NCBI GenBank assembly: GCA_937877465.1 | Contig: CALFIT010000286.1 | Location: 1 to 48,995, forward strand | Origin: an uncultured Bacteroidales bacterium | GTDB taxonomy: Bacteria > Bacteroidota > Bacteroidia > Bacteroidales > F082 | DNA length: 48,995 nucleotides | Reading direction: 5' to 3' | Shown here: positions 40,142-47,817 of the stretch, one piece after another | Numbering within the stretch: position 1 is the first letter of the stretch | How the letters are laid out: every line of letters starts with the position of its first letter | The notes under the pieces: generated by a model | Databases searched by the model: none | The model's input: only the letters and a program-made list of their open reading frames with translations | Told to the model about the DNA's origin: nothing | Made by a program: the position numbers and the translations under genes

Positions 40142-43100
40142 TTACAACTTGATGATTTTGTGGTGCCAACGATGGCCGTCTTGCTCCACGATAATGTGAT
40201 AGAGTCCGGCAGGCTGTTGCTCTATCGACACCTCGGCCTTGTTGCTCTCGGTCAGGATGTGCTTCCCGTCGCTGTCGAAGACTTGGATGGTGAAGCCGTC
40301 TTCCGCTTTCAGGTCGACGCTGACGCGCCCCGTGGTGGGGTTGGGGTGGATGCCAGGCGTGGCGACGCCTTCTTCCTCTACGTCGTCGAGATTGGTCGGC
40401 AAGACGATGTAATCAATCCAAGCGGCGTCGAGTCCGGCGTTGACCGAGTAGTCCTTGAGATACGTCCAAGTGTAGGTGTGGTGGCCTGGGTGGACGGCGT
40501 AGCTGTGCTCGCCCCACCATTGTTCGCCCGACCAGCGTTCACGCTCCTCGCCGTCGATGGAGAACACGAGGAAGTCGTAGTTGCTTTCCGACGACACCAT
40601 GGCGTAGAACGAGAAGAAGCCGCCGTCGCGGGTGTCGTGGGTGAAGGTCAGCTGCGACGACTCGTTGTGCTCTATCGTGGCCGACCTCGCGGAATAATAG
40701 CCGTCGTAGGCGTAGGCGTTGCCGACAACCCACGGATGCTCGCTGTCGTTAGTCCAATATTCGGGGCTGAGCTGTCCGCTCTCGAAACTTTCGATGATGA
40801 AGCCCACGGCGCATGGAATCTCTTGCTCCGAGCTGAGGTTGCCGACGGTCGGGATGAGCAGGAGATGGACATGGGTGGACTCGCCCGCGATGTACTCCAC
40901 ATAAACGTCGAACGAAACCACGGCCACGCCTCCCATCTCCAAGTCGTCAATCGTGGTCTCGGGCGTGATGACGCGGACGTAGCCTTCGTTGTTGCGCAAG
41001 GCGATACGCGGACTCTCGGCCACATAATGCCCTTCGTTGGTGATGCGGAAGAAGAGTCTGACCACTTCGCCCGGGTCGAGCAGGCCGTCGCCGTTGCCTT
41101 CCGAGTCGTCGATGCTGATCAGCTCGCCGACCAAACGCGGGGCTTTTATGGCAATGTCGTAGTTGCGGGCATAGCTCTCGTCGCCGAAATGGGTGGTGCA
41201 GGTGATGGGGAGCAACGAGCCGTCGGCAAGGGCACCATCCAAGCCGAATTGGAAGGCGTTTTCGATGACGACGCTCTCACTCGGGTCAAGCGGCTCAAAC
41301 TGCACTTCGTCTTGTGTGATGCCGACATGGCTCGATATGGAACTCAAGGTGACGCTGCCACTCTCGCTTGCCACGTCGCCGATGTTGGCCACCTTGATGT
41401 CGGCCACGGCTGTCTGGTCGTAGGCAAGCACAAGCCCGCCTGCGTTCAGCGCGATGCTGTCGACCACGACAAAGGCCTGATTGTGAGGCGCAACGATGAG
41501 GTCTTCCTCATGGCGCAGGAGGTTCAGTCCCGTAATGGTCAGGTGGACGACGTTGGCGTTGACGGATTGCATGATGGTGATGGTCTGCTCCTCGCCGGTG
41601 CCCGTGGCCGTGGCCAAAATGTGGATCTCGCCGCCTTGCCTCATGCTCAGCGCGATTTGCGAGCCTTCGGGCGCGGTGATGTGGAAGGGTTCATAGGGCG
41701 CGACGGTCAGGTCGTGCGTGGTGGCGATGGACTCAGGCATGTTGGTGAAGATGCGCAGGAAGGCGTCGCCGTGGGTGTGGAAGGTGTTGTAGGTGCAGAC
41801 GCACATCTCTTGGTTGGTGCTGGGAAAGACGTGGGTCTCAAGGAAATACTTGCCCGACACGCAGGCAAAGGAGGGCAGCCAAGCGTCGGCATGGTCGGCA
41901 AAAGGCCCGTAATCGGGCAGGAAGCTGGAGTCGAACAGGTCCCACACGCCCCAAAGGAAGATGTCGTTGGCATAGGAATAGGTCTGTCCCGCCGGTGCGA
42001 TGGCACCCACGATGCCGGCGTTTTGTCCGTCGCGTTGCATACGGATGAGCCGTTCCACGAAGCAGTCGTTGGGCCAGTCGTACATTCCCGTGCGGCAGTT
42101 GACGGAGACGAGGTAGGTCATCTTGCCGGGGTTGTTGATGTCGCCGAAGTCGGTGATGTAGATCTCGGGCTGGTACCAACGGTTGTTCCATCCGTGGTCG
42201 CGGTGCTGGATGATGTAGGCACCCGTGTTGATGGCGTTGATGACTTGTTCGGCGGTGCCGCCCGTCCAGCCACCCAACTCGTCGGGCGTGGCGGGGATGT
42301 AGCCCACGCCGTTGGGTCCGAAGTAGTTGACCACCGAGGCCGTGCCCGGTGCCGTCGACCATTGGGGGCCTTGCTCGCCGCTGTAGATCTCGTTGATGCG
42401 GGTGGGTATTTTCCCGTGTTGCGTCAAGAAGCCGCTCACGGTGGCGATGGCGATTTGGAACCATTTGGCATCTTGCCATCCTGCCGCCGTCAAGGGATGC
42501 GCATAGTAATAGAGGTTGTTGACGGGGTTGGTGTATTCGTATTCGATTTGCTTGCCGATGAAGATGGGCAGCTCCGACTCGTTCTGTGCGATAAGGCGGG
42601 TGAAGCAGATGTCGGGCAGGTTGTCGTCGTTGATGTCGGCGTAGGGGTTGTCGGAGGTGATGAAGTCGTCCTTGGGGTGTTGCGTCCTGAAGCCGGGCAC
42701 GTATTGCCCAAGGTCGTCGCCGCTCTCGCCGATGAGGCACACGGCCACGGGCGGGATGTCCCAGTTGGCATAGATGTCGCGAAACCACATCCTGAGCAAG
42801 CCTGCGGTGGTGGCACCGGTCTCGGCCAAAGTCATCACCTTGGTCAGGATGCCTTGGCGCAGGCGGAAGTCGGCCAATTCTTGCGCGGCTTCCACATAGG
42901 CCTCGTTGTTGGGCGTGATGATGAGGTACTCGCAGCCGGTGGGGCGCGTCGTCGACCATTGCTGCATACGGGCGTCGTAGTCGATAGGCTCAAGGCTCTC
43001 GTAGTTGAGGATGTTGTTCCTTAGGATGGGGTCCCAGTAGGGCGAGCGCAGGCGGTCGTCGCCGAAATGCCCATTGCCGCCTTCAAAGCGGATGTCGATG

Positions 43101-43630
43101 TCGAACTGGCGATGGATGGAGAGCGTCCGCGCCACGGGGTTGAACTGGGCGGGACAGATGCCCAAGTGGATGACGTCGACACCGCGCAGCGACTGTGGCT
43201 CAGCCGTCCTGACCGCCTCGGTGGGATAGAGCATGTCGCGACCGTAAACGCCGGGGTCTTTCATGAAAGGACGCTCGGCTTCGTTCTCGCATTGGCTGCC
43301 GTCGGAAGGCGCGATGTTGATGCCGCTCAGCTGCTCGTCACGCGAGGCACGCACTTCCACCACGGCCCTTGCGCCTTGGGGGATGGCGACGAAACGGTTG
43401 AAGGTGGGCAGGTCGGGCTGGCCATACTCGTTGGGCACCACGATGCCTTGCGTGGCGATGGTGTGCATCACTTCGCCTTCGCGCACGACGGTGTCGATGC
43501 TGAAGTCGTCGAAGCGGAAACGCAGGCTGATGTGGTTGTGGTCGGCCTCGGTGATGCTGAAGGTCTGGCCAAAGACAGCCAGGGGCATGGCGAGCCACAA
43601 TACGAGGGTGAGCAATGTATGATTCTTCAT
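40142..43630 (-). CDS. Gingipain-like C25 cysteine peptidase, T9SS-exported (copy C)
   Basis: This 1162-residue protein, the shortest and most diverged of the three, has a signal peptide (about 1-22, ending VFGQ), a propeptide region (about 25-225) and a C25 domain (about 230-620). His479 (HRDHG) and Cys512 (SVNC) are again 33 residues apart. Two CARDB-like domains (about 690-920) and a cleaved-adhesin-like domain (IESFESGQLSPEYW, about 945-1080) follow. A T9SS tail (IHPNPTTGRV, GLYHIIVEQ) ends the protein. It lacks the PGPQD domains and Cys repeats of copy B. No promoter box is visible upstream, so expression may depend on an unusual promoter or on read-through from the genes at 43751-46141. 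Confidence 0.95.
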   Translation of the reverse strand: MKNHTLLTLVLWLAMPLAVFGQTFSITEADHNHISLRFRFDDFSIDTVVREGEVMHTIATQGIVVPNEYGQPDLPTFNRFVAIPQGARAVVEVRASRDEQLSGINIAPSDGSQCENEAERPFMKDPGVYGRDMLYPTEAVRTAEPQSLRGVDVIHLGICPAQFNPVARTLSIHRQFDIDIRFEGGNGHFGDDRLRSPYWDPILRNNILNYESLEPIDYDARMQQWSTTRPTGCEYLIITPNNEAYVEAAQELADFRLRQGILTKVMTLAETGATTAGLLRMWFRDIYANWDIPPVAVCLIGESGDDLGQYVPGFRTQHPKDDFITSDNPYADINDDNLPDICFTRLIAQNESELPIFIGKQIEYEYTNPVNNLYYYAHPLTAAGWQDAKWFQIAIATVSGFLTQHGKIPTRINEIYSGEQGPQWSTAPGTASVVNYFGPNGVGYIPATPDELGGWTGGTAEQVINAINTGAYIIQHRDHGWNNRWYQPEIYITDFGDINNPGKMTYLVSVNCRTGMYDWPNDCFVERLIRMQRDGQNAGIVGAIAPAGQTYSYANDIFLWGVWDLFDSSFLPDYGPFADHADAWLPSFACVSGKYFLETHVFPSTNQEMCVCTYNTFHTHGDAFLRIFTNMPESIATTHDLTVAPYEPFHITAPEGSQIALSMRQGGEIHILATATGTGEEQTITIMQSVNANVVHLTITGLNLLRHEEDLIVAPHNQAFVVVDSIALNAGGLVLAYDQTAVADIKVANIGDVASESGSVTLSSISSHVGITQDEVQFEPLDPSESVVIENAFQFGLDGALADGSLLPITCTTHFGDESYARNYDIAIKAPRLVGELISIDDSEGNGDGLLDPGEVVRLFFRITNEGHYVAESPRIALRNNEGYVRVITPETTIDDLEMGGVAVVSFDVYVEYIAGESTHVHLLLIPTVGNLSSEQEIPCAVGFIIESFESGQLSPEYWTNDSEHPWVVGNAYAYDGYYSARSATIEHNESSQLTFTHDTRDGGFFSFYAMVSSESNYDFLVFSIDGEERERWSGEQWWGEHSYAVHPGHHTYTWTYLKDYSVNAGLDAAWIDYIVLPTNLDDVEEEGVATPGIHPNPTTGRVSVDLKAEDGFTIQVFDSDGKHILTESNKAEVSIEQQPAGLYHIIVEQDGHRWHHKIIKL

Positions 43631-43654
43631 GCGTAGTTTTGACAGAAAATAAAG

Positions 43655-43676
43655 AAAGCCGTAAATTTACGGCTTT
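43655..43676. terminator. Perfect 22-bp palindrome, terminator-like
   Basis: AAAGCCGTAAA is followed immediately by its exact reverse complement, with no spacer. It lies between the T9SS cargo gene stop at 43751 and the C25 copy C start at 43630. It could form a hairpin terminator with a small loop, or be an operator. On the - strand there is only a short T stretch after it. Confidence 0.7.
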
Positions 43677-43750
43677 ATTGGTGAGTTTATGGGCATAAAT
43701 CGCCTAAAAGTGAAATATTCCCTAATGAAGCGGCTATAAAAGGGTCTTAT

Positions 43751-44527
43751 TTATTCCTTCACCACTTTGCGCACGCATTTGCGGCCTTCCTCGTCGGTGA
43801 CGTTGACGAAGTAGACGCCGGCGGGCAGATTGCTGATATCGATGGTGATGCGCTCGCCCTTGCCTGTGGTGCTGGCCACGCGCTGACCAAGCGTGTTGAG
43901 TACTTCGGCTTGCCTCAGGTTCTCGCCCGTGATAGTGACGAGACCCGTGGTGGGGTTGGGGTGGAGGGTGGCGAAAGCAGCATATTCGTTCTCATCAACG
44001 CCAGTCATGCTGGTCTGTCCCCAATGCAGGGGATAGTTGGGGACGGTGCAGAAGCACTGCTTGTTCAAAATAAGATAGCCTTCTGAATGCCATCCTGACT
44101 TTTGCTCTCCGTCTTTATCCTGCCACCAATGCACTCCATACGATACCTTTATCCATCCATAGCAATAGCCATCGTCGGTGAGATGCCGTACGGCGAATCG
44201 TTCATATTGTGTGGGTGGCAATAAATTAAAGCCGATGCCCCAGTCGCCGTGAAGCTCACTAATAGGGGTAATGGTGTCCTCGCACCAACATAGTTCCCAA
44301 CCTGAAAGAGAATAGATGTCAAACCACCATCCTCCGTTGGTTGCATGAGTATACAGATAGGCATCGGAATTACCGTCCTGGTCAAAATCAATGTATAACT
44401 TGCTGATAGGATAGTATACGATAGAATCTGGCTCGAAATCCATATAGATGATTTCGCCTTCTTGGGCAAAGGCTCTCGTGAAAGGCAGTAACGCCAAAAG
44501 AGCAAGGATGAGTTTTGTGTGTTTCAT
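43751..44527 (-). CDS. Small T9SS-exported protein of unknown function
   Basis: This 258-residue protein has a signal peptide (about 1-21, ending AFAQ) and a body of about 160 residues I do not recognise. The body is rich in Trp and Tyr, with IDFDQDGNSDAYL resembling a calcium-binding DxDxDGxxD loop. A standard T9SS type A tail (about 185-258) has LHPNPTTGLV, VLNTLGQRV, GVYFVNVTD and a basic end. The body has several Cys residues (CWCED, CFC) that may form disulfides outside the cell. It is probably co-transcribed with the gene 36 bases upstream. Confidence 0.82.
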   Translation of the reverse strand: MKHTKLILALLALLPFTRAFAQEGEIIYMDFEPDSIVYYPISKLYIDFDQDGNSDAYLYTHATNGGWWFDIYSLSGWELCWCEDTITPISELHGDWGIGFNLLPPTQYERFAVRHLTDDGYCYGWIKVSYGVHWWQDKDGEQKSGWHSEGYLILNKQCFCTVPNYPLHWGQTSMTGVDENEYAAFATLHPNPTTGLVTITGENLRQAEVLNTLGQRVASTTGKGERITIDISNLPAGVYFVNVTDEEGRKCVRKVVKE

Positions 44528-44563
44528 TGTTTTGTGATTTTAAGGATGTGATGATGTGGTTCC

Positions 44564-46141
44564 TTATTCCTTCACCACCTTATCGGTGAACACCTGTCCG
44601 TCCGTCAGCGTGACCTTCATCACGTATTGCCCTGGCGTGAGGCCTTGCAGGTTGAGGATTTCGAAGGTTTCGTACTGCGAGCGCACTAAGCGGCCTTGCA
44701 GGTCGTAAAGCTCGATTTGCTTGGGCTGCACGTCGGGCGAGTATTGCAGGCGGAGCTGGTCTTGTGCGGGGTTGGGGTAGAATGCGTAGGGGCGGACGAT
44801 GGACTCGGCCTCTGGCACGCTCACCGTACCGTCGTCGTACACGAAAAGGAAGAATAGACCAATGTCATTGGCGTTTGGGTTGGTGCTCCTGCTATATCCA
44901 TATATTGCCATCCCTTTCTCGCCCTCACCGTCGTCGAACAATGTAGTGGCTGCGCTAAAATTAGGCACCCCTTGGTCGAGGTTTGACAACTTGCAATAGC
45001 GCTTCCAAAGGAGGTTGAGGTCGGCATCCAGCTTTAGGGCCACATACAGATCCCCTTCCTTGAAGACGTAGAGGAATCCTCCGTCGGGCACCCTTTCGAA
45101 GCCGAAGCAAAAGGGAGCGCTATAAGGCCCATGCACTTCATTGAATTTCACGCACTTCTCCAACTGGCTTGTCCTCAGGTCGAATCTTGCAATGGCAACG
45201 CCATTTTCTGTAGAATCGTAAGGGAGTTGATAATACCCATAAATGTTGCCCAAGCTGTCGTATACTGGCGCCAGGGGCGATTTATGGTAGGTTGTGGCTA
45301 CAACGATGTCGTCGCCGTCGGGAAGCACATGGTCAGACCCAGCATAAGGACCTGGTCTGAAAAAGAAATTTTCCACTACGGGGACGTATTCGTTTTGGAA
45401 AACGTGGGAGTTGACAACCTGGAAGTCCTCGTCGAGGATATAGAGCATCAAGTTGTTGGCCTCGTTTTTTTTATATTTGTAATACATCAAGGGAGATGAC
45501 GAAAACTCGTAAATGCCGGAAGTGTAGTTCAGGTATTGCGGGAATGTCGCCTCGTGCTTCAGCGTCCCGTCGAGCCCATAGCGGGTAAGATGCCCCAACA
45601 GCCCCTCGTCAGTGATTGTGTAGTAGGTGAGGATCAGGTCGTTGCGGCTGTCAATCATGTTTTCGATATAGTCAACCGCATAGCCGTCGTACAGGGGCAC
45701 GACGATGTCCTCGTCGGGGTTGCCAGCGAGGTTGTCGTCAGTGAAATGTGAGATGACCAGGTAGGCCACGCTGTCTTCCCTGTTTTCCACATGGATGCGC
45801 AGGTTGTCGTCGCCCAAGGGGTTCCGTTCCACGAGATAGAAGTAGCCGATTCCGTCGGAAACGAGCAACGAGTCGATGAAGGCCATAGGGCTTCTCGACA
45901 CCTTGTGGAAAACACTTCCGTAGATGGTGTCGGCATTTGGGGAGGCCACCAAGGTCTTGGTGACAAACTCGCCATTGCGCTGGCAGCAGAGGTTTTCGGG
46001 CTGGATGAGGCCGTAGCCTATGTGGTGGTAAGGTATGAGGCTATCCTGCGCCCAAGCCTTGTCGGCCAAAATCATCGTCTGGGTCAGAAGAAGGAGGAAC
46101 AACGCCTTCTTGATGAAAGAGGATTTCAATGTGGTTTTCAT
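44564..46141 (-). CDS. T9SS-exported protein, possibly beta-propeller-like
   Basis: This 525-residue protein has a signal peptide (about 1-31, ending KAWAQ), a body of about 420 residues with no motif I recognise, and a T9SS tail (about 445-525: FYPNPAQDQL, LYDLQGRLV, GQYVMKVTL). The body has repeated beta-strand-like stretches around dates or values (GYGLIQPEN, DIVVATTYHKS, MAIYGYSRSTN), similar to proteins with propeller-like folds, but this is only a resemblance. It has its own promoter and is followed 36 bases later by the smaller T9SS protein. Confidence 0.8.
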   Translation of the reverse strand: MKTTLKSSFIKKALFLLLLTQTMILADKAWAQDSLIPYHHIGYGLIQPENLCCQRNGEFVTKTLVASPNADTIYGSVFHKVSRSPMAFIDSLLVSDGIGYFYLVERNPLGDDNLRIHVENREDSVAYLVISHFTDDNLAGNPDEDIVVPLYDGYAVDYIENMIDSRNDLILTYYTITDEGLLGHLTRYGLDGTLKHEATFPQYLNYTSGIYEFSSSPLMYYKYKKNEANNLMLYILDEDFQVVNSHVFQNEYVPVVENFFFRPGPYAGSDHVLPDGDDIVVATTYHKSPLAPVYDSLGNIYGYYQLPYDSTENGVAIARFDLRTSQLEKCVKFNEVHGPYSAPFCFGFERVPDGGFLYVFKEGDLYVALKLDADLNLLWKRYCKLSNLDQGVPNFSAATTLFDDGEGEKGMAIYGYSRSTNPNANDIGLFFLFVYDDGTVSVPEAESIVRPYAFYPNPAQDQLRLQYSPDVQPKQIELYDLQGRLVRSQYETFEILNLQGLTPGQYVMKVTLTDGQVFTDKVVKE

Positions 46142-46189
46142 AGCTGTTCTTTTTTAGGGGTGGATTCTTCCATGATTGTTTTACAAGTG

Positions 46190-46197
46190 CAAAGATA
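46190..46197 (-). promoter_or_regulatory. Bacteroidota -7 box for the two small T9SS cargo genes
   Basis: The - strand reads TATCTTTG, 48 bases before the start codon at 46141. No matching -33 box at about 19 bases is visible. Confidence 0.6.
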
Positions 46198-46282
46198 AAC
46201 AAATTTTTCGGATTCGATGCCAGACAAACAGACAATTATTGGTTCTGCTTGAGTTGCAGAGGAAGCCTATTATATGATGATT

Positions 46283-47293
46283 TTAGTCATCGATTGGCGG
46301 CTGTGCTATAGCTGTTGGAACCCCATACTTGATAGAAGGGATGTGATACCAAACGGTTAGGTGAGAGTGATTGGGTATTCTAGAATCCGTTCCTATTCCC
46401 CAATCTAGAATTATTTCGTCATCAACGGCAAGCTCTTGCCCTAAACCAAGGTACGAATCAAGAGCGTAGCACATTTCATCAAAAGAAAGAGATGTTCCTT
46501 GACTTGCCGTATTGAATATCCTTGAGTCATAACCGAAAGGTGAGCCATATGGGTCAATATGATCCAAGAAATCAGGATTAAGGGTCCTGGAATAAGTGCA
46601 ATAGACTCTTTCCTCTACAGGAAATTCATAGTTCCACACCCCTCTCAAAGCGGCTTTCAAAGTGTCCACAGCCGTTGTGCCCCAATCGTAGTTTCCGTAG
46701 TAATCAAAATAAGTTTCGCAAGCAGAATAGGCTGCGAAAATGTCTGAGAAGTGCCATGTGTGGTCAAACAGGTTTTTATTGCTATTATTAAAGGTCTGTA
46801 TCATCGAGATCACAGTTTGCCCATTGTCTGAGATGTCAATGCCAATGAAGCGAAAATGCATGTTCTCGAGTTTGGTATTTGACTGTATCTTGGTAATTTC
46901 GGAATGGATTTCCTGGTATGCTTTTTCAATGTCGCATAACAGTATGTTACCATCTGTGACCTTGGTTTGGATGAAGATTGTGTCGAAGCACACAGCGTCA
47001 AAGTCAACATTGACGTGTCCGAAGTCGTAGTTGGCCACGCTGGAGAGGTGCCAGGCGGCTTCGTCGAGCGAAAGCGCCTCGTCGTCGCCCTTGGCGGCCG
47101 ACTGCATCCTCTGCTTGAAGTCCTTCAGGTAGGCGTTCATGTCGTCGACCTGTGGCGGGGTGAAGGCCGCTTTTGCGGCATGCTGCCCAGTCGGGGCTAC
47201 GGTGTCCTCTTTCTTGCAGGACACGATGGCGACCGAAACAAGGGTCGCGACTACCATCGCGAGGATGGCAATGAAAAACTTGGATTTTCTCAT
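46283..47293 (-). CDS. Lipoprotein of unknown function
   Basis: This 336-residue protein has a lipoprotein signal with lipobox AIVSC (Cys near residue 26) followed by KKEDTVAP. The body (about 45-336) has no motif I recognise. A helical LSLDEAAWHLSSVANYDF stretch near residue 75, followed by beta-rich sequence, is of a type I associate with large uncharacterised Bacteroidota lipoproteins. The gene lies 34 bases after the DUF3244-like gene, on the same strand with no promoter between, so it is probably the second gene of that operon. There is no T9SS tail. Confidence 0.75.
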   Translation of the reverse strand: MRKSKFFIAILAMVVATLVSVAIVSCKKEDTVAPTGQHAAKAAFTPPQVDDMNAYLKDFKQRMQSAAKGDDEALSLDEAAWHLSSVANYDFGHVNVDFDAVCFDTIFIQTKVTDGNILLCDIEKAYQEIHSEITKIQSNTKLENMHFRFIGIDISDNGQTVISMIQTFNNSNKNLFDHTWHFSDIFAAYSACETYFDYYGNYDWGTTAVDTLKAALRGVWNYEFPVEERVYCTYSRTLNPDFLDHIDPYGSPFGYDSRIFNTASQGTSLSFDEMCYALDSYLGLGQELAVDDEIILDWGIGTDSRIPNHSHLTVWYHIPSIKYGVPTAIAQPPIDD

Positions 47294-47327
47294 AATTTTT
47301 GAAATTTAATTGTTAGTAAATTGGTTA

Positions 47328-47711
47328 TCAATCCGTTACCGTAAATTCACCATAATACTCATCCCCATCGGAGAGTGTAAATGTGACAATGTAATTCCCT
47401 GCATTAGGGATGTAGACCTGCAGACCATTTGGGGTAAACACTGATAGGCAATCTACCTGAGTACCTGAGGCCGTTGAAACTTCAACAGCAACTTGCCCGA
47501 GGTTTTCACTGAATACCACAGTAAGCACATTTCCATTAATTGATGGTATTATGCTTCCGCTCTTGTCTGTACCTCCATGGTGAACTTTCTGTTTTATTAG
47601 AATGGATCCTTCTACTTTTTTGTTTTCCGTTCTGGCTGTGACATGGGCATAGCATAATGCTCCCGAAAGAATGAAGCAGAGCATCAGAATCAATGTTGTT
47701 ACTTTTTTCAT
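47328..47711 (-). CDS. Small secreted protein, DUF3244-like
   Basis: This 127-residue protein has a signal peptide (about 1-22, ending LCYA). The mature part of about 105 residues is a single beta-sandwich-like domain: IIPSINGNVLTVVFSE, VAVEVSTASGTQVD, then YIVTFTLSDGDEYYGEFTV. Pattern and size fit the DUF3244 group of small secreted Bacteroidota proteins, whose function is unknown. The domain resembles a T9SS tail in its strand pattern but lacks the PNP motif and ends without the usual basic residues. It has a clear promoter and starts an operon with the following lipoprotein. Confidence 0.72.
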   Translation of the reverse strand: MKKVTTLILMLCFILSGALCYAHVTARTENKKVEGSILIKQKVHHGGTDKSGSIIPSINGNVLTVVFSENLGQVAVEVSTASGTQVDCLSVFTPNGLQVYIPNAGNYIVTFTLSDGDEYYGEFTVTD

Positions 47712-47737
47712 CGTGTATTAGAATTAAAATCACGATG

Positions 47738-47769
47738 CAAAAGTACCGGGGTTCTAAAACCCCTGCAAG
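47738..47769 (-). promoter_or_regulatory. Bacteroidota promoter with dyad in its spacer
   Basis: On the - strand CTTG (47766-47769), 20 bases, then TACTTTTG (47738-47745) form a -33/-7 pair 26 bases before the DUF3244-like start. The spacer holds a small dyad, GGGGTT / AACCCC (47748-47763), that could be an operator. Confidence 0.7.
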
Positions 47770-47775
47770 AACATG

Positions 47776-47794
47776 TTGGTTAGGATTGGTTAGG
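47776..47794 (-). promoter_or_regulatory. Two 9-bp direct repeats upstream of the promoter
   Basis: CCTAACCAA (- strand) occurs twice, at 47786-47794 and 47776-47784, exactly 10 bp apart, so both face the same side of the helix. They lie just upstream of the -33 box, a typical activator-binding position. Confidence 0.5.
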
Positions 47795-47817
47795 GTTTTT
47801 GACTAACATCTTATTAA

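Noticed and set aside
32935..43024. Very long + strand reading frames opposite the adhesin and C25 genes (for example 40160-43024 and 32935-35181)
   Set aside because: They lie wholly antisense to genes with clear signal peptides, catalytic motifs and T9SS tails. They show no recognisable domains and are explained by the GC-rich codon pattern of the real strand.
13419..43630. The C25 proteins as PorU, the T9SS sortase
   Set aside because: PorU is itself C25-like but lacks a T9SS sorting tail. All three proteins here have such tails and adhesin-like domains, so they look like cargo.
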